A stretch of DNA of 64,000 nt from Ditylenchus dipsaci. Lineage: Eukaryota > Nematoda > Chromadorea > Rhabditida > Anguinidae. Where the stretch lies: NCBI GenBank assembly GCA_004194705.1, contig SADC01001345.1, positions 248,001 to 312,000 on the forward strand. The letters run 5' to 3'. Made by a program: the position numbers and the translations under genes. Below the pieces are notes generated by a model, which searched no databases, was not told the DNA's origin, and worked only from the letters and a program-made list of their open reading frames with translations. This document shows positions 23,035 to 34,700 of this stretch, piece by piece. Positions within the stretch are counted from its first letter, which is position 1. Each line of letters begins with the position of its first letter.

Positions 23035-24451
23035 GTGCTGGCATTTCGAAATTTCCGGCTCCGGATCTGGCTCCCGGCTCCGTTGGGGCAAATTTCTCGC
23101 TCCGATCTGGCTCCCAGCTCCGGAGGCAAAATTTCCGGCTCCGGATCTGGCTCCCGGCTCCGGGAGGTAAAATTTTCCTCTCCGGATCTTGCTCCCGGCT
23201 CTGGGAGGCAAAATTTTTCGCTCCGGATCTGGCTCCGGCTCGGAGCCGGAGCCGGAGCGGAGCCGGATCCAGAGCGGGAGCAGAGCGGCTCTGGCTCCGG
23301 TGCAAGAAAGTGTCAACAAAATATCTGATAGAATGAGCCATATAAACAAAAATATGACAACAAGTACAGTACAGGAACACAGTGATAACGAATAAATTGG
23401 GTACGTTCTCTATTTATTGCACGATGACAAACACAAAACCCTCACAAATCAATTAAATCTCCGGCCAGGGTCAGCAGCACTTTCTCTCGAATGTAGCTCT
23501 CTGAAGTAGATCCTTTATGCCCGCTAGAGTGTAGGGTGACTTGACTGAAAACGCGTTCCACACATGCCGAGGTAGCAGGGACACCGAGAATTGATTTGGC
23601 CAAATGCGCGAGACGAGTAAACTTCTGGAAGTTTAAATATGGATTAAGTCTAAGAATCAGCAATTGACGACTACCTCTCCCTCGTTATGCCAGTACTTGA
23701 TGCAGTCGTAGTTGGACGGAAGACCCTTCAGAGCTTCGATGTAGCTCTCGATCTCCTGCTCGATTGACCCTGTTGATAGGACGACCTTCCTCTTCTTCAC
23801 TGCAAAGCCGAAGGGGGAGCTCTCTTGATCAATGCACTCTTCGATAATAATGGAACTTGGCACGTCGACGAGCTTCAGATTAATCAACTAAAATTGAGAT
23901 TTGTAAACCGAATATAGGTAAATTTGGATTTTCACCATGCTCTGAAGCGCGGGTCTTGCCTTCTGGAGCTGCTCATCGGAAAGAAGATTTGCCACGCTGA
24001 TGTCTAAAACGGCCGATGAGATGAAAATAGGATCACTTGCTTCTTCGCCTGATTGGAGAACATCTTTAAACCTCTTCTGCAGCGCTTCTTTGAGTTCACG
24101 AGCGATAGGATGTGGTGAAGAGCTGAAATTGTTAAATACGAGTAGTTCATGCGGTTACGAGTAGTTCATGCACCTGACTATGTTTAAAAGTACATTTTTT
24201 TTAAAAGTACATTTTATATCCAAAGTTTTCGGGCGACTAAATCAACGAAAAACTGGCTCCAAAATGGCTCCGGGAATTCAAATTTCCCGCTCCGGATCTG
24301 GCTCCCGGCTCCGTCGGGGCAAATTTTTCGCTCCGGATCTGGCTCCCGGCTCCCATCATTTAAATTTTCCGCTCCGGATCTGGCTCCGGCTCGGAGCCGG
24401 AGCCGGAGCGGAGCCAGAGCGGAGCCGGAGCGGAGCGGATTGCCAGCACTG
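23035..24451 (-). mobile_element. hAT transposon remnant with GC-rich subterminal repeats
   Basis: The ends CAGTGCTGGCA and TGCCAGCACTG (11-bp perfect inverted repeat) are typical of hAT. The flanks ACTCCCAC and CTCCCCAC look like an 8-bp duplication in which one C was lost. About 270 bp on the left and 170 bp on the right are tandem GGCTCCGGATCTGGCTCCC units, likely transposase-binding repeats. Minus-strand coding pieces (24,130-23,445) include LKGLPSNYDCIKYW and AKSILGVPATSACVERVFSQ, the conserved hAT dimerisation motif. No BED finger or catalytic centre is seen, so it is non-autonomous. Confidence 0.9.
23442..24130 (-). pseudogene. hAT transposase C-terminal fragment
   Basis: Minus-strand open frames at 23,657-23,887 and 23,442-23,663 are linked by a likely short intron; an upstream coding-like piece (ARELKEALQKRFKDVL) is near 24,100. 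The final part carries LAKSILGVPATSACVERVFS, the hallmark of the hAT family dimerisation domain, and ends LAGDLIDL-stop. N-terminal and catalytic parts are absent, so it is a fragment and not a host gene. Confidence 0.85.
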
Positions 24452-24853
24452 CTCCCCACCCACTAATAACTCCCCACCCTCGAATAAGTCCCCACCCTAC
24501 GGACCTTATATTTCAGCCTAGAGCAAACATTTCGCAAAACTGTTTTTTGCGTTTTCTTAGTTGCCGCGAGTTTACCTGATTAAACTTTTTAGATTTTGGT
24601 TGAGCACCTAAAAATCTCAAAATCGACCTCAAAATTTTTCGATTTTTTAGAGGTTGAAAAATAACTCCCCGTGGGCACTTAATACAGTAAATACGGTACT
24701 CTACAGTTGTAGCATAGTTAACCTAAAGTTGATTTCCAGTCGACCAACAGTTAATCCAAAATGAAGTTATAGTGATATTTTTTCCCAAAGTCTGATTCTA
24801 GTTATGTCATTGCTTTTAGAAAATCTCTTTGATATATAATTAAGCTAAGTTAA

Positions 24854-25206
24854 AGGACCATGAAACTTGATAAGCACAGCAATTTGGAAATTTCGAATTC
24901 GCGCGGGACCACCCATATTTTGTCAATAATTATTTCGGATTGTTTTTCTTCAAAATATAGAACCAATTACTAGTCGAGCCCAACGTTGCTCGACATTGCC
25001 AGATCGGACAACTTATCGGACTACTTAACAACTACTTATCCTGCAACCTAACTACTTACGTGTCCGTGTTAAAAATTTACTCATAAATAGAATTCAAATT
25101 TCAAAGCACACAAAAAATTAATTCAAAAACATTATAGACAAAATTAGGGTGGTCCGCGCAAATTCGAATTCCGCAAATTGCTGTGCTTATCAAGTTTCAT
25201 GGTCCT
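24854..25206. mobile_element. TTAA-flanked inverted-repeat element
   Basis: The left end AGGACCATGAAACTTGATAA and the right end TTATCAAGTTTCATGGTCCT form an inverted repeat extending about 60 nt (AGCACAGCAATTTG, GAATTCGCGCGG/CCGCGC). TTAA flanks both sides (24,850-24,853 and 25,207-25,210), as left by piggyBac-type insertion. Partial relatives with CATGGTCCTTTAA-like ends occur at ~26,515, 30,336-30,420 and ~43,445. No coding sequence. Confidence 0.8.
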
Positions 25207-25263
25207 TTAACTATTATTTATAGTTAAGTTAAAACTTAAAATACAACGACCTTTATCAAAAAA

Positions 25264-28200
25264 ATGTCTCACTGTCATGGTGATTTTAATAAATTTACCC
25301 AAGACATTTATTTTAAGATTGAAACAGGAGATAGTGTGAACGGCCACGTGGAGAAATCCGCTGCAACCAATCCGATGGCCGATGGCCCTCTCGCCAAAAA
25401 AAGAAGCGACAGTTAAGTGAGGTCGATCTCGACCAATACAACTGCAAGTTCGGCATTCGGTTAGATTCCATGGCGATGTAGTGTTGATGACTGATGAAAG
25501 TGAAATATCTTCTCTAAATGAGGAACAGGTGCTGGATCTGAGAAAAAAATATGATTTGGTAGGTCTTTTTGGAGTTTGGCACAATAACAAAATGTAGCTT
25601 TGCAGTCTCAAACCCACACTTTGTCCGAGGAAGTGAAAATGCATAGAGAAGAGCAGATCAAGGAATTGGAAGCAGAACTGAGGTTAGAAGAGGCCAAACT
25701 CTCTATGCTAAGAAAAATTCGCCAAAATCAACAGCAAACACAGCTGAAAAATGTAAGCGCTAGTTATTCAGTGTCCTATAAAAATTCATTGTTTTTAGCA
25801 TCAAGAAAGCACTAAAAAACTACCAGCCAGTGTGCACCAAAATCAGAATTCCGGTAACCATACCTTTGCCTACAAGCCTCCCGTCGCTGGTGTCAACACT
25901 CAAAACAACAACAATAGCTCCAAACTAAATGGCACTTCGAAGACCTCCAGCCGAGGTTAGTAGCACAAAAATTGTAAATTGTAATGTTAGAAACCAATTT
26001 CAGGCACAAGCAAGACGAGTAATAATGCCAACAACTTAGCAAATACAAATGTTGCGGCCACTTTAGCAAGTCTGGCTAACAGCAGCAACCCTCAACACCA
26101 ACATATTTTCCAAACGTTGCTGGCTAAATTGGGCAATAACCCTGCTCAACTACAGGTATAGCTAAGAACACTATAATTTGCTATGAATCCAGTGAAAACC
26201 GCTCAAAGTCCGATCATTTATTCGAATTAATTTTTGGAAATTTTGGCATATTTTTAGTGTTGGGGACCAAAGGTGCGGGCGGGTTTGCGGGGAGGGGTTT
26301 CAATGATTTGCGGGACGGGTTTTTAGAAATTTGCGGGTAACCTGCGAGTTTGCGGGTTTTTCATATTTTTCACAATAAAAACACGGTAACACAGTTCTTC
26401 ATCGTAAAGAACTGTACTCTTTTGGGTCGTTGGACTCCAAAGAGTACAGTTTGAGACGAAAGAGAACTGTCCCCCGCCAATTCAAATTTTGATCGTGCCA
26501 CTGCGCGCAAAACCATGGTCCTTTAAAGTTATTTTTCATGCAAATATTTAACCATTCAATCCATCTATTTTGGTAATTTCAGCAGTTGCTGCAATCCCTC
26601 CAGAATCCAGCCAACAACATCAGTGCTCTGATGCAGCAGCAACAACAACAGAATGCAGCTCGGCAACAACAACAAAATGCGAATCGAGATAACTCAAATA
26701 GCACCACCACACAATCTAATGCTCCAACAGGTCAAAGTGCCGCTGAAATAGCAGCCAAAGCAAAAGAAATTGCTTACAACAACCAGCAAAGAATAACTGC
26801 TGCTCGTCTAGCAATGAGAAGGGCACTAGAGCAACAGATCCTACAATTGACTACTCCCAAAGCACCAGTACAGGACCTGAGCTTTATCCCGAACGGCAAT
26901 CAACCCGACTTTTGCGCTTTATTAGGCCTAGATTTAACTGTGCAACGGGTGCTCAAGGACAGGGCTGTTTTCAAGTAAGTAGCTTAGTTATGAGAACCTT
27001 CAAAAGGTATTGTCGACAAATCATTTATTATTGGAAGTCAAACTTTAAAAATCGGAAGGGTAGTTGGGAGCGGTTGGTTGATGTAAAATCAAGTAGCGCC
27101 CAAACCTCGACTGTATTGCTAAATTTTCAGAAAAGTTGATTTTTCGCCATATATCTGCGAAGAATGTGGCACAGACTACACCCCATCCTGGAAAGCTATT
27201 TGTGGTGAAAAAGGCGATTACCACCTATACTGCGAACACTGTGTTCGTCAAGCACAGAAACGCAAGGTGCGACAAGATCAGACTGCTCTACTCAAACGGG
27301 CTTTTCTGAAAGTCCAAGAACAGGAAAAAGTAAGACATTATCAACCCAAAACAGCAAATAACTTCACATTTTTCAGGAATTCGAGAAGCAGGTCGCAGCA
27401 GGCAAATTTTCAGACCCAATACCTACAGTTCCAACTCCAGTAGCTCCAGTTGCTACTACCACTAATAGTAGCAATAGCATTGTGGCCGCTTCAGCCAATG
27501 CTATGAACCTGTCATTGACACCGTCTAAACAGCAGGGCAACTCACACCATGCATCAGCTCATCAACTCACTTCAGGAGGCACAACAAGTCACCAAGCTCA
27601 ACAGCAGCAGCAGCAGAATGCTTCAGGCAATAGAGCATCCACAGGCAATGCAGCTGGGAGTAGCAACCACACCACACCTCGGTCTCAGCCTTCAGCCAAA
27701 CCAGCCAAGCGACCAGCGCAGACAAACGCTTCAAGTACAAACGCAGCTAGCAGTTCGAATGCAGCCACTTTGGCTGCACTTCAAAATAACCCAATGCTAC
27801 AGCAGCAATTGGCGGCTATGAGGGCCATAAGTAAGTGTATATTGAAACTCATGCTACTGTTCCAACCAAACAAAAACAATTTAAAAGGTATTTCTCGCAC
27901 CACAAAAACTGTTCTCTAAGCTTCAAATTTCCAAAAGCAGTAAGACCTTTGTTTTTGACATCATAATTAGCCAAAAAATGTGTCTACGTTCGCTCAAAGA
28001 TTTGGGCTTCTTATTTTATCCATAGAAATTTTTGTGGCAAGGGTCAATTCTTTTCCTCAGCTCAATGTAAATTAACCCTGTACACCTACCCTCAAGTGGA
28101 AAATGAGTCACAAAACATAAGTTCATTTTCAGCTGAGAATAAACCTAGCCGTTCCGATCCCTCAATATGGGGGGGGGGGTTGGTTTTAAAAACATGTTGG

Positions 28201-29126
28201 TTTTTGTGATTTTTTAGGATTTAGGCTTAGGCAAGGGTTGGCCAGCATAGGGTTGGCCAGCAAGCTTGGTTATTATTATTGTTATTATTATTAACACTTT
28301 GCCAGCATATGCTAGGACGGACTCAAAAATGTTAGTTGAAGTTAAAAAAAGTAAGAGAAACATGTTCGAGTCCGTTTATGGACGGACTCAAACGTATCTT
28401 AGACTCATATTTGAGTTCGTCCTAACATACGCTGGCCTACTTTTGTCTGAGCCTTATCCTAAAAATTTACCAAAAAACAAGGCCAATGCAAAATCACCCT
28501 CCTAGCCTAGGGCCACCTAGCCTGACTTTCTATAGTATGGACCTTGAGGGTTTGTTATGTCGAGGTTTCTGACCCCTTTTTTGCCATCAAATCATAAATA
28601 ACAAAAAATTCTCAAAAAAAAATTCTTAATTTAAAAAATTGCAAAAAGCTAATTATCCAGTTTCATTTCTAGGTCAACTTTCCGGTCAGATGAACATGGG
28701 CAATATGAACCCCAAATGTTGGCTGCAGCCATGATGTCTCAGAACTCTAATCCGATGGTGATGCAACAATTCTGGAGCCAAATGAGCCAAGCAATGTCCC
28801 AAAGATCTGCCCCTCAGACCACTCAAGCCAGCAACAACTCCAGCAATTCTAATAATAATGCAGGTATGGCAGCTCTGTTGCAAGCAGTCCAACAATCATC
28901 CCAGCAAAACAACTCAGCTTCTTCATCTGTTCCACCAACTTCTAATACCTCTAATTCCAACAGTTCTAGTGGCATGAACCCAATGTTAGCAGCTTCACTG
29001 AATGCTCAACTGAGTCAAATGGGCGCGGCCAACTTAATCAATAATCCTCAATTACTCAGACAATTTCAACAGGCCCAATTTGCACAGCAGATGAGAGAAA
29101 TGGCTAATAAGGGCAACAAAAAGTAG
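25264..29126 (+). CDS. p66/GATAD2 subunit of the NuRD repressor complex
   Basis: Nuclear transcriptional co-repressor bridging MBD and CHD parts of NuRD. Exons: ~25,264-25,412, ~25,450-25,558, 25,606-25,752, 25,799-25,955, 26,004-26,155, 26,583-26,974, 27,131-27,329, 27,377-27,830, ~28,674-29,126. The CR1 coiled coil is clear: REEQIKELEAELRLEEAKLS, matching the MBD2-binding helix of GATAD2. Exon 6 has RLAMRRALEQQILQLTTPKA as in the CR2 lead-in. Exon 7 is the GATA zinc finger, with CEEC and CEHC cysteine pairs around TDYTPSWKAICGEKGDYHLY. Gln/Asn/Ser-rich linkers (polyQ in exons 6 and 8) and a Q/M-rich tail follow. Exon 9 has a one-base frame break near 28,712. The join of exons 1 and 2 is uncertain; the open frame supports ATG 25,264, with 25,375 as an alternative start. 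Confidence 0.88.
26220..26525. repeat. Repeat inside p66 intron 5
   Basis: G-rich TTTGCGGG words (26,265-26,360) are followed by CAGTTCTTCATCGTAAAGAACTG and GAGAACTGTCCCCCGCC. The latter, through ACCATGGTCCTTTAAA, is shared with 43,310-43,455, so this is a dispersed element that ends in the GGTCCTTTAA motif of the TTAA family. Confidence 0.5.
28060..28520. repeat. Repeat inside p66 intron 8
   Basis: TCCCTCAATATGGGGGGG, TTAGGCTTAGGCAAGGGTTGGCCAGC and ACGGACTCAAA words are shared with the PTR intron at 38,050-38,500. GGACGGACTCAAA and TTTGAGTCCGTCC also face each other within it. A dispersed inverted-repeat element without coding capacity. Confidence 0.5.
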
Positions 29127-29362
29127 ATGAAGGTTTTTTTAAATGGTAAGCTTTACTCAGTTACATTATAAAAAAAATTCTATACATTGTTTTTATGTTG
29201 GAACGCTTAAAACTTTCCGAAAACAGGCTAAAACTAGAAACTGGGTTTTGCCTTCGAAAAGATTGCAAAATATTATTTTCGGTCAACTAAATTTGCAAAC
29301 AAGCTTGCGGTATTTCAGGTGGTCCAAATATTGTGACATTTCAAATTAGTCTTTGTCTTTTT

Positions 29363-29600
29363 CGCCCCAAAATGGTGCGCAGGTTCGATCCCACCGGGTG
29401 GCACGCTATTTATTTTGGCTTGTTTGAACAACGTCTAATGTTGATTTGGGCCGCCGGCGCCGATTCTGGCGCTAAAAAGTAGAATCCACCTCTACACTTT
29501 CGTCAAGCAAACCGAAATAGATAGCGTGCTAACGAGTGGGATCAAACCTATGCACGATTTCGGACCATAAACACAAGCATTTATCCACTACGCCGAAAGT
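29363..29600. mobile_element. tRNA-armed fold-back element, copy 3
   Basis: The left arm has GCGCAGGTTCGATCCCACC then GTGGCACGCTATTTATTT. The right arm has the complement (ATAGATAGCGTGCTAACG, GTGGGATCAAACCTATGCAC). Each arm thus carries an outward-facing tRNA B box. Same family as 48,573-48,851. Confidence 0.8.
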
Positions 29601-30207
29601 ATATTTTTTGAAAGTATATTTTCAAAAGTATATGTATTAAAAGTAAAACTTTGATACCAAAATCTTTGAGCATTTAAAAGTTTAGAATGGGTGAGCATGG
29701 ACAAACGATCTTTTACCGAGGAAAAAACGAGTAGAACTGTTTCTTTGGACACAAATGTGGCTGGTGATCAATCTCTTATATGAGTTTCCATTATTGAAAG
29801 CTGACTAAAGAAAAATTGATGCATTAAGTTATTATCAACTTTTATATATGTTGTTTTTCATATTTATTATTAGGTGGTTAAAGCAACTGTTGTTCTGTTT
29901 AAGTCAAAGAAACTTTTTTTAAGTGAAGAGCTTTTTTTAAAAAATATGGCGTTTTCTGGCCTTGCCTAGACAAAAACGCTTTTTCTATTTTCATGATCTG
30001 GTATATCATACAAAAAATTATAGTGCTGATAACAACTGAGACAGTCATTTTACTCGCGCAAAGATAGTATTAAAGAGGCATGCTCATTGGCGAGGGGAAT
30101 ATTTTCGAAAGGCGGGTACCAGTGAAATTTAAACAAAAAAAACAGACGCGATTTTCCAAAATTGGTGGAAAAACAATTCTTCCAATGGAAATGTATGGGA
30201 AATCCTA

Positions 30208-30289
30208 CCGTATTTACTCTAATTATAGACCATGGTCTATAATTTTTCAATCTTTCCTCGGGGGTGGTCTATAATTAGAGTAAATACTG
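30208..30289. mobile_element. CCGTATT-ended miniature element (82 bp)
   Basis: TA-CCGTATTTACTCTAATTATAG ... CTATAATTAGAGTAAATACTG-TA: almost wholly palindromic with TA on each side. Confidence 0.75.
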
Positions 30290-30875
30290 TATTTTAACCT
30301 ATTTTTAAACCTATTTTCACAGCCAGCTGCTGCTTCACCGATGGGCCAGCAATGCTATGAAAGTACCATGCAACTTGATAAGCACGGTAATTTGCAAACT
30401 TTCAATTCGCGCGAAACCTTATTTGGATACAAATTTTATTTATTGAATTTCACTAGTACTCGCCTTCAAAAATATACACAGGCATGCTGTTTTAACAACA
30501 TTTTCGAGTATTCGGCTGTTTTACCTTGATAATCTGAGTTAAACATTCTTATATTCTTGTGCACTGTAATGCTAAACAAATAATTAATCCGAGTTTATTA
30601 TCTTTGGTTATATTGTGGTGTAATATCTTCTTTCTTTTTCAATTTGTTTATAAACAGTTTTAATTAATACTTTATTACACTCACATACATACATAGCACA
30701 CACCAATTATTAAATTAATCATAAATGAAATGCCAGGCAAGAGAATCTAAATGCAGCACAAGCAATATTTGTAAATAATATAATATATTACACGGCAAGA
30801 TAAACAGATATTCTAATAGTATTTTTTTAGATTGATCATATAATTTTAGTTTTAACAATTTCGCACACCAATATA

Positions 30876-31015
30876 CCGTATTCTCTCCAATAATCCCACT
30901 GTGAGATTATTTTTCGATCCCCGAAAAATCTTGAAATTGTCAATGAAAAATGACCCTAACTCTGAAATCCTAGTCAAAAAATCAAGGGGGTGTAGGATTA
31001 TTAGAGGGAATACGG
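30876..31015. mobile_element. CCGTATT-ended miniature element (140 bp)
   Basis: TA-CCGTATTCTCTCCAATAATCC ... GGATTATTAGAGGGAATACGG-TA; inverted ends and TA flanks. Confidence 0.75.
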
Positions 31016-31713
31016 TATGTGACTTTTTTTACAAACTTATAGTAAAACTCTTTTAATTAAAAAAGACAATTTTATTAAAACGATGAAATGCTATCAAGAT
31101 TTAAAACAATGATTATCTATTGACTAAATGTTCGAAAATAGTCAGCTGACAGTTAACTCATAGTTTGACATAGACAGTTAACTTATCAGTTAACTCATAG
31201 GGCCCGGTTCAAGTGAGTGTAGGGGGGGGCTCAGGTTCAAGTGCTCCAAAGTAACAATGTTAATCACTCATTACACAGTTAACTATCACAGTTTACGTAG
31301 AATTCCAATTATACAAAATCGAATCAGCAGCCTACAGAATGTGTCAAAATAATTTTAATCATTGTTACTTACTGTTGTTATCATTTTTGTGCTTTATAAT
31401 AAAAATTCAAAAGGATCTAGAAACTTCAGAAATGGCATTGACATGCTCACAATTTTGGTCATGAACTTTTTTGACACACTCTATACACATAAAAAAATTT
31501 TCACCAAAAATTTACTGCAAAAAATATACATTATTTAGCACCATATAACCAGCCTGTTCATATACAATTTCATTTGTAATTATAAAGAACCCGACAAATG
31601 TATGTATTGAGTAGTGGAGTACAGCAAAATATACATCTGTGGTTTGTAACAATTATATTATATACACAGAATACTTATTGCAACACCCATAATAGAAATT
31701 TAAATAATTCAAA

Positions 31714-34700
31714 TCAAGTATCCGTTTGTTTAGCATCACCCAATTCAGAAGTATTATAAGTAGTTGCGGGGTTTAAGCTATTTATATCTTGCAGCAAACT
31801 GCTGTCCAATTCACTTAACACAATGGGTAACCTGTTAGCCTTGCTTCTAAAAACTATCTTGTAGCAGTTCATCTCCAGTAATTTGGGCGGCAAAGCTGCC
31901 AGGAAACAAGGCAAGAGCACTAGACCATGGAAAAGGCCCCAGATTGCGACTAGAGTGACTGTTTTGACAAACACTAGAGGGATGTAGTTCTGTAGGAAGA
32001 TTAGTGGAAGCACACAGATGACGGTGCTCAAACCTGCTTGGCTAAAATAACAACATGGAAATTCGAGAAAACGCCAAAAAGTATCAAATCAGTTTGAAGG
32101 TGATTTGATGTTCTCCTTGATGGATCAAAGCGACTTTTTGGACAAAAGCATATAGAGCAAAATTAGCTTGAGTCTAAAAGTTTTAAAAGTGTCTAAAATG
32201 TACCTCATAGGCCAGGCAATGGCTTGAATAGCGTTGAAAAGCTAAAAGAATAATTTTAGCTAAAAATTTTGCAAGTTTCAGCCAAGTACCTTGTCTCTGG
32301 AAGTCACTAAGGGAACCTCAACTATTTCACCCATTTGAATTTCTCGTTTGCTTGTCAACTAAAATTTTTGTGGCTTTTTATTCAATCTAAATTTTTATAG
32401 CAGACTATTACTTGAAAATGGTAGGAGACGTGGGCTGTAAAGTCCACAGACATTCTAAAAATTAACTGTGATTTCTGTGTTTTTTCATATTTAAAAATTT
32501 TAAACAGGCAGATGCAACCAATAATTTAGGGACATTATAAGTCTTGTAAAAGCTCCGGTGCCGGTCCGAACTTTTTAGGCGGCACCGACGCGGAGCCGGT
32601 GTGTGCCGCTGTGGCCATTTTGTCCGGCTCCGGTGTGGCACCAGTACCACAGGATGAGATAAGACCATTTTAGCTGGTGTCAGTGTGAAAATACTATTAG
32701 CGCCGAGCCATAAGAAAAATTTTATGTTACCAAGCTTCCTAAACAGGTTTTTACTTAGAAAATGATCATTTTTTCAAATTCCGATGACCGTAGTTGATTT
32801 GGTCTATAAATAGTCTGCTAAAGAGCCTGATTCGTTAGTATAGCTCGAAATATCGGAAGAATCAGTAAGCGTTATTTCTCTACCCTTGCTCGAATTAACA
32901 TTTTTGAAATTTTTCTCAAAACTGTAAAATTTTTATCAAAACATTTTCCGGTGCCCGTGCAAACTTTTAAGCAAAAAATTAGTGTCGCTCTGAATTTTTC
33001 AGTGAAAAATTAGTGCCGGTGTTGAAAACGGGCTCTAGCACCGGTGCCGTCGCCAAAAATTGGCTGAAGCTTCGGAGCCGGTACTGATGAGGCCATTTTA
33101 GCTGGCGTCAGTGTGAAAATACTGTTAGCGCCGAGTCATACAGAAATTTTTTATGTTACCAATCTTCGTAAAGATGCTTTTACTTAGAAAAATATCATTT
33201 TCAAATTCTGAAGAGTCGATTTGGTCTATGAGATATTCTGTTACTGATCTTGATTCGTTAGTATCGGAAGGAGCACCCTCGATTTCTCTACCCTCAATTT
33301 AATTAATATTTTTGAAATTTTTATCAAAAACTGTTAAATTTTTATCAAAACGATCTCTGATCGTAGTCTAAAATTTCGAGCAGAAAATTGGCGCCGGTCT
33401 CTAATTTTAGGCAAAAAATTGGTGCCGGTGTTGAAAACGGGCTCTAGCACCGGTGCCGAAAATTGGCTGAAGCTCCGGAGCATCGCTGGTGCCAGTGCGG
33501 TGCCGGTGCCAATGGTTATGATATACATGATTATTATTAATTCATTATTTTATTTGATGTTATCTAAGTGTTATTTTACCTACCCAATGCTCATCAGAAC
33601 AGCACACAGAGTGACAGGGTCTGCAAAATTGGATGATTAAAATATCCAACAAATGAAGAAATATAGTACCTAAATTGAGATGCCACCAAGACAAATATCC
33701 TATAAAATAGTGGCTATTGAGTTAGTTTTCAACACTATAATGTTATTTCAAACCTATAACTCCAATGCTAATGGATAGTATGGCAAACACCTGTAGTTTA
33801 ACGGATATTTCATTAAAATGAAATAATTATTAAGGATAACTTACAGCAGTTGCTACTGACACAGGGTTTTGGATAAAGATGGCACACACGATGGTCATGC
33901 AAGCAAGAGTCAAAACAGTCGTCTGGAAAATATAATTTAGATTGGCTATATGTGTAAGTTTGTCGGTTAAACCGGTCGATTTTACGTTCTTTGCTCAAAA
34001 CCCACATTTCACGTTTTAGGCTTCGTTTTTTGGTCTGTATTTTGATTCGACGAACCAGAAGCATCGGTTTTGGTTTTTAGATGGTCGGTCGAAACCTTTG
34101 GGGTTTCGCCAAAAAAAAATATTTTTCAATTCTGTAGATAGTGGTTCCGTCGGCTAAAAGTTTCGGCTTTGTTTCAGTTTTCTGGTTTGTCCGAGAACGC
34201 CGGTCGGCATTTTTTGTGTTAGAAATACAGATATTGAGAATTACAAATATTTAAAATTGAGGTATTACTGGTCATTTATAAAAAAATTGGTATGTGAAGT
34301 ATATAAAACTCTAATTTCAAAAAAGGATCTACGGGGTGTTTCAAACTTTCATCACACTTTTTAACGATAGTTCCTTTTTTCGCGGGTCAATTTTTAATTT
34401 CTATAAAAGCAGATTGACCTAGTGGCGCTGGTGGAAAATTGGTTCCCATTTTTTCTTTAAGAAAATTAACAAGGGAACCAAGGCATTTTTTCAAAAAAAA
34501 ACAACGGGGGCAAGGCAAAAATAAGAACCGATTCTCCACTAGTGCCGACTTAGTTTCTGATGGAATTTTTTCAATATGTTAAGTTAATAACACGATTTTC
34601 TCTCGGTGCCTCCTGTTGTTTAGGTCCTGGGCTGTCGATGATCACTGGACGGGTAACCGCCAAACCACAGGGGCGAAGCAAAAATCGTGTTTTGCCTTTA

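Larger units (their letters stand above)
23010..24696. mobile_element. CCGTATT-ended element, split by a hAT insertion
   Basis: The left end CCGTATTTACTGTATTAA and the right end TTAATACAGTAAATACGG are an 18-bp perfect inverted repeat. The interior has ACTCCCCACC words on the right side of the hAT. The outer flanks share TAGTTGTAGCATAGT / CAGTTGTAGCATAGTTAAC, suggesting insertion into or next to a duplicated word. The hAT at 23,035-24,451 lies inside it. Confidence 0.7.
29601..31713. other. Non-coding region between p66 and PTR 3' ends
   Basis: The two genes converge here. It holds two CCGTATT-ended miniature elements (listed), a fragment of the TTAA family (30,070-30,145), a fragment of the CATGAAACTTGATAAG element (30,336-30,420) and AT-rich DNA. 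No other gene is visible. Confidence 0.6.

Noticed and set aside
22956..23395. GC-rich frames rich in Ser/Gly/Arg/Pro
   Set aside because: They lie in the hAT subterminal GGCTCCGG arrays and occur in several frames at once.
25207..25644. 145-codon minus-strand frame
   Set aside because: Antisense shadow of the first p66 exons, which have conserved protein sequence on the plus strand.
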